Assembly (NCBI GenBank): GCA_022769185.1
Contig: JALEKG010000017.1
Coordinates: 1-34,537 of the forward strand
Direction: 5' to 3'
Length of the DNA: 34,537 nucleotides
Source: Dorea sp.
Lineage (GTDB): Bacteria; Bacillota; Clostridia; Lachnospirales; Lachnospiraceae
The notes under the pieces are model-generated. The model saw only the letters and a program-made list of their open reading frames with translations, did not search any database and had not been told where the DNA came from. Numbering within the stretch: the first letter of the stretch is position 1; the number at the start of each line of letters is the position of its first letter. Both the position numbers and the translations under genes were made by a program. This document shows positions 25,377 through 33,557 of the stretch, piece after piece.

Positions 25377-26033
25377 TCATTTATTTTCTGCCATTTTCAG
25401 AATCTCTTCTGGAAGTTTCACAATATAATCTGCCCCTGCAGCTTCCAACTCCTCTCTGGTTCCAAATCCATATAATACTCCGAGACAGTCTATCCCTGCA
25501 TGCTTTGCCCCAATCACGTCATGTTCCCGGTCTCCCACCATAAGTACACCTGACCGCTCATGAATCCCACATACTTGCAACGCATATTCAATCACTTCCT
25601 CTTTTGTACCGCGCCCGCCATTCATTTCCATTCCGGCGACATAATCAAAATAAGGTTCCAAGTGAAAGTATTTAATAATTTGTCTTGCATAAGGCTCCGG
25701 CTTTGAAGTGGCTACGATCAGCTGTTTTCCTGCTTTCTTAAGACCTATAAGCAGATCTTCAAATCCATCATAGACACGATTTTCAAAAATACCACGGTCA
25801 CTGTAATACTCTCTGTAATATACCACTCCCATCTCACACTGTTCCTCATCAAACCCGTAAAATCTGGCAAAAGAATCAGTAAGTGGAGGTCCTATGAACC
25901 GGTAAAGCTTCTTTCGGTCTGTCTCTTCAATTCCAAATTTTTTTAAAGCGTATATTACGGAATTCGTAATTCCCAAAGAAGAATCTGTAATTGTCCCATC
26001 CAGATCAAATAAGTATGTGGCATAATTTTTCAT
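25377..26033 (-). CDS. HAD-superfamily hydrolase, phosphoglycolate phosphatase-like
   Basis: A soluble phosphatase of HAD subfamily IA. Motif I is FDLDGT (9-14), with D10 as nucleophile. Motif II is the T of VATSKPEPYA (near 108). Motif III/IV is MVGDREHDVIGAKHAGID (near 166). A helical C1 cap (about 18-90) is present. The 218-residue length fits Gph, PpaX and YjjG-like enzymes. The substrate cannot be told from sequence. It follows the FBPase gene by 8 nt in the same operon, so a sugar phosphate or phosphoglycolate is plausible but unproven. Confidence 0.9.
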   Translation of the reverse strand: MKNYATYLFDLDGTITDSSLGITNSVIYALKKFGIEETDRKKLYRFIGPPLTDSFARFYGFDEEQCEMGVVYYREYYSDRGIFENRVYDGFEDLLIGLKKAGKQLIVATSKPEPYARQIIKYFHLEPYFDYVAGMEMNGGRGTKEEVIEYALQVCGIHERSGVLMVGDREHDVIGAKHAGIDCLGVLYGFGTREELEAAGADYIVKLPEEILKMAENK

Positions 26034-26041
26034 GAATATTT

Positions 26042-27916
26042 TTATCTTCCTCCATCCTGATAATACTTCAAAAGCTGTTTTAACATCTCTATCTCCTCTT
26101 TCAGTTTCTTCCCATTATCCGTATCTCCAACCATGACTCTGTGGGCTTCTGTTTCGAACATGGTAGAAGTGGACTCAATATCTGTATTATTTTGTAACGC
26201 TTTTTCTACACTTTCAAACGGCTGATGCGCTTTGATTCTCATCCCATGGGAATTATAGATCAGTGTATAGCCTGCGATCCCCGTTGTCTTATGGTATGCT
26301 TTACTGAATCCGCCATCTATGACAATTAGTTTTCCCTTCGCTCTTACCGGCTCTTCTCCCTTACCGGTCCTGACCGGCGTATGTCCATTGATGATATGAG
26401 ATAATTTAGAATATAATCCAAATTCCCTCAAAATCATATTACAGGTCTTTACCGAATAATAATGCTTATAATATGGATTCACTTCTTCCTTCCAGGCTGT
26501 GTTATCTGCAATAAAAGTTCTTTCAAAAGTCTTTACATTTCTTCCAGATAATGGGGACTTTCTACCACACCACAAATACCACATAAAATCCAGATCTGAC
26601 TGCTTCGGATTCGAAGTGCGAACTCTTCTGGCAATCATCTCAGCATAATCCAGATATTCCTTTCCCATATAGGTCTTACCATTCATATGAATGCCGTCAA
26701 AATTTCCATCCTCATCCAGTGGAATACATCCATGATATAACAGATTGCCATTATAACGTCTGTACATACTTCCCTTTTCATATAAGAAATCAATATGAGT
26801 CTGCAGCCTCTGACTGTTCAGGAATGAGAATTTTAATTCATTTAATACTTCACATTCTCCCTCTGACAGTTCGTATTCCTTTCCCTTTTCGATCGTCGGG
26901 AAATCCGTGTCCTGCATAGGATAGATCCGGCCTTCACATTCTACCGTTTTATTCTCATAATCAATCTTATGAAGCATTCTTCTTTCTTTCATATCATATT
27001 CTGGATTTCGGTCTATGATCTGACCTTCCAGCTTAAACAAAATCACAGAAATTGCTTTGTATGCTGCATCCATGGGGGATAGATCCTTATAAGTGTGTTC
27101 CGCAAACAGAACCAGAGGACGCAGACTGATACCATATCCACTTTCCATGATCTGAATACAATTATATTTGATATTATTGCGCACTACCATCGCAATACAT
27201 GCCTCACTTCCCGAGGCCGCACCCATCCACAGGATATCATGATTTCCCCATTCGATATCTAGAGAGTGATATTCCATCAGAAGATCCAGAATCTTATCAG
27301 CGCTTCCACCTCTGTCAAAGATATCTCCTACAATATGCAAGTGATCAACTGCAAGTCGTTTGATTAATTCTGACAATGCAATGATAAATTCATCTGAATT
27401 GTCGATTCCAATAATTGTATCTAATATTTTCTCATGATAAACATACTGGTTTCCATCCTCGTCCGGCATAAAATGAAGCAGCTCATCAATAATATATTCA
27501 AATTCCGACGGCATAGCCTTCCTGACCTTTGACCTTGTATACTTGGAAGAGACCGTCTTAGCAAGTTCAATCAGATATGTAAGCGTCATATGATACCATT
27601 CTTCTGAAAGAACTCCCTGCTGCTTCTTTCTACTCAGAACCTCTCTCGGATAATAAATTAGCGTACAGATCTCATCTCTTTCCATTTCGCTTAACTGATC
27701 ATGCCACAGCATGTTCACTTTCTCTTTAATGACTCCTGAACAGTTATTCATGATATGCAAAAATGCTTCATATTCTCCATGAATATCACTCATAAAATGC
27801 TCCGTGCCTTTCGGCAGATTAATGATCGCATTCAGATTGATAATCTCTCCACAGACCGCCTGCTTTGATGGATATTTTTCTTTTAATAACTTTAGCCATA
27901 TTTTTCTATCTTCCAT
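26042..27916 (-). CDS. fbp: Fructose-1,6-bisphosphatase, class 3
   Basis: The Firmicutes-type FBPase of gluconeogenesis, a metallophosphoesterase unrelated to classes 1 and 2. Metal-binding motifs are in order SDIHGEYEAF (43-52), GDIFDRGG (about 197-204), GNHD (about 222-225) and NGHTPV (about 510-515). The 624-residue length is near the family's usual size. The ATG at 27916 has AGGAG in the last codons of the SDR gene, 3 nt away, so translation is coupled. Bacillus Fbp is activated by phosphoenolpyruvate. The grouping here with an uronate-type dehydrogenase and a HAD phosphatase suggests a gluconeogenic transcription unit. Confidence 0.98.
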   Translation of the reverse strand: MEDRKIWLKLLKEKYPSKQAVCGEIINLNAIINLPKGTEHFMSDIHGEYEAFLHIMNNCSGVIKEKVNMLWHDQLSEMERDEICTLIYYPREVLSRKKQQGVLSEEWYHMTLTYLIELAKTVSSKYTRSKVRKAMPSEFEYIIDELLHFMPDEDGNQYVYHEKILDTIIGIDNSDEFIIALSELIKRLAVDHLHIVGDIFDRGGSADKILDLLMEYHSLDIEWGNHDILWMGAASGSEACIAMVVRNNIKYNCIQIMESGYGISLRPLVLFAEHTYKDLSPMDAAYKAISVILFKLEGQIIDRNPEYDMKERRMLHKIDYENKTVECEGRIYPMQDTDFPTIEKGKEYELSEGECEVLNELKFSFLNSQRLQTHIDFLYEKGSMYRRYNGNLLYHGCIPLDEDGNFDGIHMNGKTYMGKEYLDYAEMIARRVRTSNPKQSDLDFMWYLWCGRKSPLSGRNVKTFERTFIADNTAWKEEVNPYYKHYYSVKTCNMILREFGLYSKLSHIINGHTPVRTGKGEEPVRAKGKLIVIDGGFSKAYHKTTGIAGYTLIYNSHGMRIKAHQPFESVEKALQNNTDIESTSTMFETEAHRVMVGDTDNGKKLKEEIEMLKQLLKYYQDGGR

Positions 27917-27919
27917 GAA

Positions 27920-28744
27920 TTATACTCCTGAATATGCTTGAAATCCTCCATCAACCGGGATAACCACCCCGTCAACAAATCCTGACATCTCTTCATCAGC
28001 CAGATAGAACAATGTTCCCAGAAGTTCTTTGGGTTCACCCATACGTTCCATCGGAGTATTCCGAAGGATCTTTTCTGTTCTCGCAGTCGGATTCCCATTT
28101 TCATCATAAAGCAGTGAATAATTTTGTTGTGTCAGGAAAAATCCAGGTGCAATCGCGTTGCAACGGATTCCTTCTTTTGCGAAATACACCGAAAGCCACT
28201 GTGTAAAATTAGAAATCGCAGCCTTTGCTCCGCTGTAGCCAGGAATCGTTGTAAGTGGAGTATACGCATTCATACTGGAAATATTGATAATGCTGCATCC
28301 TTTTTTCCCGATCATATCTTTTGTAAATACCTGGGTAGGAATCCAGGTTCCCATAAAGTTCAGTTTAATGACACTTTCGACTCCCTCCGGTTCTATATCA
28401 AAAAATGTCTTTAATTCTCCGATATGTTCTGCTTTCAGGAATTCATCCTGTGTATTGCCCCTGGCACTGTTTCCTCCTGCTCCATTAATCAGAATGTCAC
28501 AAGTTCCAAGCTCTGAAACGACTTTTCCACGGACTTCTTCCATTGCTGCTTTATCAAGCACATTTCCTCCATATGCTCTGGCAGTCAGTCCTTTTGCAGT
28601 CAGCCTTTCAGCAATTACAGCTACTTTCTCCTCATGAAGACCAATCAGCGCCACCTTATTTCCCGTCTCTGCCATTGCCTCTGCCATTGCTGAGCATAAA
28701 ACTCCACCTGCACCAGTAATCACTACTACTTTGTCTTTCATCAT
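27920..28744 (-). CDS. uxuB: SDR-family oxidoreductase, likely D-mannonate oxidoreductase (UxuB/YjmF-like)
   Basis: A short-chain dehydrogenase of 274 residues. The cofactor motif TGAGGVL is at 10-16, the NGAGG strand follows, and the catalytic set is the serine in NISSMNAYTPL with Y169 and K173 in YSGAK. Segments such as INGAGGN, LNFMGTWIPTQVF, SNFTQWLSVYFAKEGIR and PVDGGFQAYSGV resemble the SDR-type fructuronate reductase of Bacillus (YjmF). This enzyme reduces D-fructuronate to D-mannonate in uronic acid breakdown. The assignment rests on remembered similarity. Another SDR polyol or gluconate dehydrogenase is possible. The start has a GGGAGGAG site. No other uronate gene is in the window. 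Confidence 0.72.
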   Translation of the reverse strand: MMKDKVVVITGAGGVLCSAMAEAMAETGNKVALIGLHEEKVAVIAERLTAKGLTARAYGGNVLDKAAMEEVRGKVVSELGTCDILINGAGGNSARGNTQDEFLKAEHIGELKTFFDIEPEGVESVIKLNFMGTWIPTQVFTKDMIGKKGCSIINISSMNAYTPLTTIPGYSGAKAAISNFTQWLSVYFAKEGIRCNAIAPGFFLTQQNYSLLYDENGNPTARTEKILRNTPMERMGEPKELLGTLFYLADEEMSGFVDGVVIPVDGGFQAYSGV

Positions 28745-28837
28745 AAACCCTTCTCCTCCCTGTTCTTTCGATACTTGTTTTATTCATTCACTTTATCATT
28801 CCCAATTACAAACTGTGAGTAGTTTTTTTATGATTTC

Positions 28838-28858
28838 TAGTATTTTTTTACTATTATA
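28838..28858 (-). promoter_or_regulatory. Extended -10 promoter with adjacent palindrome, upstream of the SDR-fbp-HAD operon
   Basis: On the minus strand TGTTATAAT (28861-28853) is an extended -10 element. No good -35 box is seen at 16-18 nt. Overlapping its downstream edge is a 5-bp palindrome TAGTA/TACTA with a 6-nt T-run centre (28838-28853), which would overlie the transcription start and could be a repressor site. The rest of the 154-nt gap (28745-28898) shows nothing else I can support. Confidence 0.4.
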
Positions 28859-28898
28859 ACATGGAATTTTCTCTAACACTATCTCCTGAAGCATTGTT

Positions 28899-29600
28899 TT
28901 AGAAAAAGAAATAATCAACAATCCACAATCCGAACAAATGTAAAGGATAAAATAAATAGAAAAACCATTTCTGGTACTTCCTCGTTTTGGAAGAACATTT
29001 TCCATTATAAAAACATAAAATCACAATCCCAGATGCGGCAATTCCCATACAGCTTATCAGAGAATGAATCACCGACTCTCTGGTTGGATACGTATTACTG
29101 TAAGAAAGCAAATTCATCAGTCCAAACAACGCTATATCAACCGTATAGGAAAAAGCTGTCCGTTTCCAGTTTCCCTTACTCCATACAAAGAGAATCGTAA
29201 AGATACCTGCAAGCCAAGCCCAGTCCGTGAAAGTTGTACAGAAAACCAGGACAATGATCAACCCGGTTTTTTCGCCTTTATTCTTTACATTTTCCATAAC
29301 AAATATAATTAGAAAACAGAGAAACAAAGTAAACATCATATTAAGATTCTCTGCTCCCAATGCAAGTGAATATGGAATCTGCGAAATCACTCCAAACACC
29401 AGAAGTCTCTGAGCATATTTCTTTCTGGAATGTGTATAATGATACCCTTCTACAAGAAAATAACACATAGTAACTGCTGTAAAATATCCAATATCTGTCA
29501 TAATCTCATTCCCCGCTGTTCCAGTTTCCAGAAACACACAGGCAAAATGATTACAGAACATCGTAAGCATTGCTAGAAGCTTGATTGTCTCTCGATTCAT
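28899..29600 (-). CDS. TraX-family integral membrane protein
   Basis: A 233-residue polytopic protein with about seven hydrophobic segments. It matches the TraX family, whose F-plasmid member acetylates pilin. Family features are the start RETIKLLAMLTMFCNH, the segment YAQRLLVFGVISQIPYSLAL and the terminal FYLFYPLHL. Chromosomal TraX proteins in Firmicutes are common and of unknown role. An acyltransferase acting on a surface component is a guess. It begins only 19 nt after the U-run of the gpmI terminator, with a weak GAGAG site, so it probably depends on read-through or an unseen promoter in the gpmI end. Confidence 0.85.
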   Translation of the reverse strand: MNRETIKLLAMLTMFCNHFACVFLETGTAGNEIMTDIGYFTAVTMCYFLVEGYHYTHSRKKYAQRLLVFGVISQIPYSLALGAENLNMMFTLFLCFLIIFVMENVKNKGEKTGLIIVLVFCTTFTDWAWLAGIFTILFVWSKGNWKRTAFSYTVDIALFGLMNLLSYSNTYPTRESVIHSLISCMGIAASGIVILCFYNGKCSSKTRKYQKWFFYLFYPLHLFGLWIVDYFFF

Positions 29601-29619
29601 AAAATTCTCTCAATCCCCC

Positions 29620-29648
29620 AAAAAAAGAGCTGCATTTTGCTGCAGCTC
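29620..29648 (-). terminator. Terminator of gpmI
   Basis: A perfect 8-bp stem (29648-29641 with 29634-29627) with a 6-nt loop is followed by seven T residues (29626-29620) on the minus strand. Confidence 0.92.
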
Positions 29649-29654
29649 CGTTTT

Positions 29655-31193
29655 TTATTTCACCAGTAAAGATTTTCCTGTCATTTCTTTCGGCTGTTCC
29701 ATACCCATCAACTCAATTAAAGTCGGAGCAATGTCTGCCAGACAGCCACCTTCTCTTAACTTATAGGCCGGATCTGCATTTACCAGAATAAATGGTACCG
29801 GATTCGTTGTATGAGCAGTGAATGGTTCCCCCGTCTCGTCATCAATCAACTGTTCAGCATTTCCGTGATCCGCACAAATAAACATCTGTCCGTCTACTTC
29901 CTTCAGTGCTGCAACAGCCTTTCCCACGCACTCATCGACTGCTTCGATTGCTTTAATTGCTGCAGCTTCTACACCAGTATGTCCTACCATATCAGGGTTT
30001 GCAAAGTTAATGATGATCACATCGTACTGTTCTGATTTAATTGCTCCTACCAGTTTATCGCAAACTTCATAAGCACTCATCTCCGGTTTTAAATCATAAG
30101 TTGCTACTTTCGGAGATTTGACCAAAATTCTGTCCTCACCTTCATTTGGCTCTTCTACACCACCGTTAAAGAAGAAAGTTACATGGGCATATTTCTCTGT
30201 TTCAGCAATACGAGCCTGCTTCTTTCCATTCTTTGCAAGGAATTCACCAAATGTATTCGTAATCTCTTCTTTTACAAACGCAACCTGCTTATTTGCAATC
30301 GTAATATCATATTCTGTAAAACATACAAATGTAGTCTTAACTCTTTCTCCACGTTCAAACCCAGTAAATTCATCGTCACAGAATGTTCTTGTAATTTCTC
30401 TTGCACGGTCCGGACGGAAGTTAAAGAAGATGATAGAATCATCGTTCTTGATGGTTGCAGTCGGAACTCCGTCCTTCTCTACAACCGTAGGAAGTACAAA
30501 TTCATCCGTTATATCTTTATCATAAGATGCCTGGATTCCTTCCGGTCCGCTTACCGCTTTTTCTCCTTCACCGTATACCAGTGCACGATAAGCCTTTTCA
30601 ACACGATCCCAACGATTATCACGATCCATTGCATAGTAACGTCCCATGACCGTTGCCACTTCGCCGACACCAATCTCATCCATCTTAGCAACTAGCTGCT
30701 CAACATACTCCTTCCCTGATGCCGGAGGCGTATCACGCCCATCCAGGAAACAGTGTACGTATACCTTTTCAATTCCCTGTTTCTTTGCCAGTTCCAGAAG
30801 CCCAAAGATATGCTCAATATGACTGTGCACACCACCATCCGAAACCAGTCCCATTAAATGCAGGGCGGAATCATGTTCCTTTACATTCTCACAAGCTGCA
30901 AGCAATGCTTTATTTTCAAAGAAATCTCCATCCTTGATTGCCTTAGTAATCTTAGTGAGATCCTGATATACAATACGTCCTGCACCCATATTCAGATGTC
31001 CTACTTCCGAATTTCCCATCTGTCCATCTGGAAGTCCTACTGCCATTCCACTGGCATTTCCCCTTACAAAAGGATACTCTGCCATCAATTTATCCATAAC
31101 CGGAGTTTTGCCTTCTGCCACAGCATTTCCAGTAGTTTTCTCATTTAATCCATATCCGTCTAAGATCATAAGCACTGTTGGTTTTTTACTCAT
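29655..31193 (-). CDS. gpmI: 2,3-bisphosphoglycerate-independent phosphoglycerate mutase
   Basis: Interconverts 3- and 2-phosphoglycerate with two manganese ions. Numbered from ATG 31193 (512 residues), the phosphoserine nucleophile is S62 in GQMGNSEVGHLNMGAGR. DGRDTPPASG, RFxxMDRD-like YYAMDRDNRW, FRPDRAREI and CADHGNAEQ are all seen. I reject the longer start at 31244 because it runs through the tpiA terminator. A GAAGGAG site precedes 31193. It belongs to the gap-pgk-tpiA-gpmI cluster but has a terminator directly upstream, so its level may be set by read-through. Confidence 0.98.
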   Translation of the reverse strand: MSKKPTVLMILDGYGLNEKTTGNAVAEGKTPVMDKLMAEYPFVRGNASGMAVGLPDGQMGNSEVGHLNMGAGRIVYQDLTKITKAIKDGDFFENKALLAACENVKEHDSALHLMGLVSDGGVHSHIEHIFGLLELAKKQGIEKVYVHCFLDGRDTPPASGKEYVEQLVAKMDEIGVGEVATVMGRYYAMDRDNRWDRVEKAYRALVYGEGEKAVSGPEGIQASYDKDITDEFVLPTVVEKDGVPTATIKNDDSIIFFNFRPDRAREITRTFCDDEFTGFERGERVKTTFVCFTEYDITIANKQVAFVKEEITNTFGEFLAKNGKKQARIAETEKYAHVTFFFNGGVEEPNEGEDRILVKSPKVATYDLKPEMSAYEVCDKLVGAIKSEQYDVIIINFANPDMVGHTGVEAAAIKAIEAVDECVGKAVAALKEVDGQMFICADHGNAEQLIDDETGEPFTAHTTNPVPFILVNADPAYKLREGGCLADIAPTLIELMGMEQPKEMTGKSLLVK

Positions 31194-31208
31194 TTTCTCT
31201 TCTCCTTC

Positions 31209-31247
31209 AAAAAAGCCGCAGGAAGCAATGTTCCTGCCTCCCACGGC
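31209..31247 (-). terminator. Terminator of tpiA, just ahead of the gpmI ribosome binding site
   Basis: A 7-bp stem GCAGGAA/TTCCTGC (31237-31231 with 31224-31218), extended by GCC/GGC with a bulge, is followed by six T residues (31214-31209). The U-run ends 15 nt before the gpmI ATG. Confidence 0.85.
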
Positions 31248-31260
31248 TGCGATACTCTGC

Positions 31261-32010
31261 TTATTTATAATTTACGATCTTACCAAAATCAGCTTTCAGA
31301 GAAGCTCCTCCAACAAGACCGCCGTCGATATCTGCCTGAGCGAATAACTCAGCAGCATTTCCTGCATTTACAGATCCGCCATACTGAATGCGGATTGCTT
31401 CTGCAGTAGCTTCATCATATACTTCTGCGATACATGCACGGATTCCCGCACATACTTCCTCAGCCTGTTCTGTAGTAGCTGTCTTACCAGTTCCGATTGC
31501 CCAGATTGGCTCATAAGCGATAACAGCTTCTTTTGCCTGATCAGCTGTGACATTCTGGAATCCAACCTTTACCTGCTGACGAATGAAATCCATGGTTACA
31601 CCCTGCTCTCTCTGCTCCAGAGTCTCACCACAACACATAATTGGAGTAAGCCCATGTTCAAATGCTTTCAGCATCTTCTTATTGATATCTTCATTGGTTT
31701 CTCCAAAATATTCTCTTCTTTCAGAATGTCCAAGAATTACGTATTTTACCCCTGCATCAGTAAGCATATTCGGAGCAATCTCTCCGGTAAATGCTCCCTT
31801 TTCTTCAAAATACATATTCTCAGCACCAACCTGGATATTGCTTCCTTTTACTGCTTCAACAACAGGAACGATATCGATTGCCGGTACACAAAATACAACA
31901 TCAACATCCTCACTTGCTACCAGTGGTTTTAATTCTTCTACTAAAGCAACTGCCTCACTTGGAGTCTTATTCATTTTCCAGTTGCCTGCTACAATTTTCT
32001 TTCTTGCCAT
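31261..32010 (-). CDS. tpiA: Triosephosphate isomerase
   Basis: Interconverts dihydroxyacetone phosphate and glyceraldehyde 3-phosphate. From ATG 32010 the protein is 249 residues, the standard length. Catalytic residues are K12 in GNWKMN, H95 in ILGHSERR and the glutamate in [13 protein letters not shown]. The phosphate-gripping [10 protein letters not shown] and the end GGASLKAD are intact. The ATG at 32010 has AAGGAG upstream. The in-frame ATG at 32037 is rejected because it lies upstream of that site. It follows pgk after a 156-nt structured spacer. Confidence 0.99.
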   Translation of the reverse strand: MARKKIVAGNWKMNKTPSEAVALVEELKPLVASEDVDVVFCVPAIDIVPVVEAVKGSNIQVGAENMYFEEKGAFTGEIAPNMLTDAGVKYVILGHSERREYFGETNEDINKKMLKAFEHGLTPIMCCGETLEQREQGVTMDFIRQQVKVGFQNVTADQAKEAVIAYEPIWAIGTGKTATTEQAEEVCAGIRACIAEVYDEATAEAIRIQYGGSVNAGNAAELFAQADIDGGLVGGASLKADFGKIVNYK

Positions 32011-32040
32011 GATAAAAATCTCCTTACTTATATTCAATAT

Positions 32041-32160
32041 GCACGCTAAAGTATGTTCGGCTCCCTATACCTCAATCATCGTCTTCGACTCTGTTTCAGC
32101 AAGTACGCCGAACTAAGTAAACGCTAAGTTCATGCTTCACGCAAGCATTCGCATCCACTA
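32041..32160. repeat. Structured spacer between pgk and tpiA, possible small repeat element
   Basis: Two hairpins can be drawn. One has 7-bp arms GTTCGGC (32055-32061) and GCCGAAC (32107-32113) enclosing 45 nt. The other is ATGCTT/AAGCAT (32132-32148) with a 5-nt loop. Near-identical direct repeats ACGCTAAAGT (32043-32052) and ACGCTAAGT (32121-32129) flank the first hairpin. There is no U-run and no supported ORF. It may be an inserted miniature element or an intercistronic regulatory RNA. Confidence 0.45.
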
Positions 32161-32166
32161 AGCTTT

Positions 32167-33360
32167 TTACTTATCGTTTGCCGCTGCTACACCTGGTAAT
32201 TCTTTGCCTTCCAGGAATTCCAGAGATGCTCCACCACCGGTAGAGATATGTGTCATCTTATCCCCATATCCCAGCTGATTTACTGCTGCTGCAGAATCTC
32301 CGCCACCGATAATCGTTGTAGCATCTGTATCAGCAAGTGCCTTTGCAACTGCTTCTGTACCATGTGCAAATTTCGGCATTTCAAAGCATCCCATCGGTCC
32401 GTTCCATACAACCGTCTTGGCATCCTGAACTGCTTCGCAGAAGATTTTTTCTGTTTCAGGTCCGATATCAAGACCTTCCCATCCTTCCGGGATCTCTCCT
32501 GTTTTTACAATCTTTGTGTTTGCATCATTTGAAAAATCATCTGCAATAATGTTATCTACAGGAAGTAATAATTTTACCCCTTTTGCTTTTGCCTTTTCAA
32601 TCATATCAAGTGCATACTGGCAATAGTCTTCCTCTAACAGTGATTTTCCTACAGTTCCTCCCTGCGCTTTTGCAAATGTATAAGCCATACCTCCACCAAT
32701 AATCAATGTATCTACTTTATCAAGCAGATTCTCAATTACGGAAATCTTGCTGGATACTTTTGCTCCTCCAAGAATTGCAACGAAAGGTCTCTCCGGATTG
32801 TTTACTGCATTTCCGAGGAAATCGATCTCTTTCTGCATAAGATATCCTACTACAGCAGTATCTACAAACTTTGTAACACCCACGTTAGAGCAGTGTGCAC
32901 GATGTGCTGTTCCGAATGCATCATTTACAAACACTTCACAAAGAGATGCGAGCTCTTTGCTGAATTCTTCCCCATTCTTTGTCTCCTCGGCTCTGTAACG
33001 GGTATTCTCAAGAAGAATTACTTCGCCATCTTTCATAGCTTCTACTGCCGCTTTAGCATTTGGTCCCACTACTTCCGGATCAGCCGCAAATTTTACTTCC
33101 TGTCCAAGTAACTCAGACAAACGAACTGCAACTGGTGCAAGAGATAATTCAGGCTTTGGTTCTCCCTTTGGTTTTCCAAGGTGAGAACAAAGAATAATCT
33201 TGCCTCCATCAGCAATTAATTTTTTAATTGTTGGAAGTGCAGCAACAAGACGATTTTCATCTGTAATTTTTCCATCAATAAGTGGTACATTGAAATCACA
33301 TCTTACCAGTACTCTTTTTCCTTTTACGTTAATATCGTCTACTGATTTTTTGTTAAGCAT
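32167..33360 (-). CDS. pgk: Phosphoglycerate kinase
   Basis: Makes ATP from 1,3-bisphosphoglycerate in glycolysis. The 397-residue protein has the substrate-binding RCDFNVPL (20-27) and the nucleotide-binding [16 protein letters not shown] region. The C-terminal [11 protein letters not shown] and the helix-capping GGGDSAAAV are intact. The ATG at 33360 is preceded by GAGGAGG. It has its own promoter (33416-33444) after the gap terminator, so gap and pgk are partly independent. Confidence 0.99.
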   Translation of the reverse strand: MLNKKSVDDINVKGKRVLVRCDFNVPLIDGKITDENRLVAALPTIKKLIADGGKIILCSHLGKPKGEPKPELSLAPVAVRLSELLGQEVKFAADPEVVGPNAKAAVEAMKDGEVILLENTRYRAEETKNGEEFSKELASLCEVFVNDAFGTAHRAHCSNVGVTKFVDTAVVGYLMQKEIDFLGNAVNNPERPFVAILGGAKVSSKISVIENLLDKVDTLIIGGGMAYTFAKAQGGTVGKSLLEEDYCQYALDMIEKAKAKGVKLLLPVDNIIADDFSNDANTKIVKTGEIPEGWEGLDIGPETEKIFCEAVQDAKTVVWNGPMGCFEMPKFAHGTEAVAKALADTDATTIIGGGDSAAAVNQLGYGDKMTHISTGGGASLEFLEGKELPGVAAANDK

Positions 33361-33386
33361 ATGATTGCCTCCTCAGATCTATTTCT

Positions 33387-33407
33387 GAAAGGAACCATGT
33401 CCCTTTC
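33387..33407 (-). promoter_or_regulatory. Leader hairpin of pgk
   Basis: In the RNA, 8 pairs (33407-33400 with 33394-33387, one G-U) close a 5-nt loop, close to the predicted 5' end of the pgk transcript. No U-run follows. It may protect the mRNA 5' end. Confidence 0.5.
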
Positions 33408-33415
33408 TGGTTTTA

Positions 33416-33444
33416 ATTATATGATACATACAACCTGTTACCAA
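33416..33444 (-). promoter_or_regulatory. Promoter of pgk
   Basis: A -35 box TTGGTA (33444-33439) and a perfect -10 box TATAAT (33421-33416) have a 17-nt spacer on the minus strand. The predicted start is near 33409. Confidence 0.75.
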
Positions 33445-33469
33445 CAGATCATATCACATACTCAGGTAT

Positions 33470-33500
33470 AAAAAGAGTCCGGTCCAATCAGACCGGACCC
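33470..33500 (-). terminator. Terminator of gap
   Basis: A 10-bp GC-rich stem (33500-33491 with 33484-33475, one G-U) with a 6-nt loop is followed by five T residues (33474-33470). It separates gap from the pgk promoter. Confidence 0.9.
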
Positions 33501-33557
33501 TTTGTGAGTCTTATACAATAACCTTCCTCAGGCTATCTATCACCATATCTTCTGAAA

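Noticed and set aside
25246-25380. 45-residue N-terminal extension of IlvN
   Set aside because: The DNA contains a consensus promoter and a terminator hairpin, and the normal family start with a binding site is at 25245.
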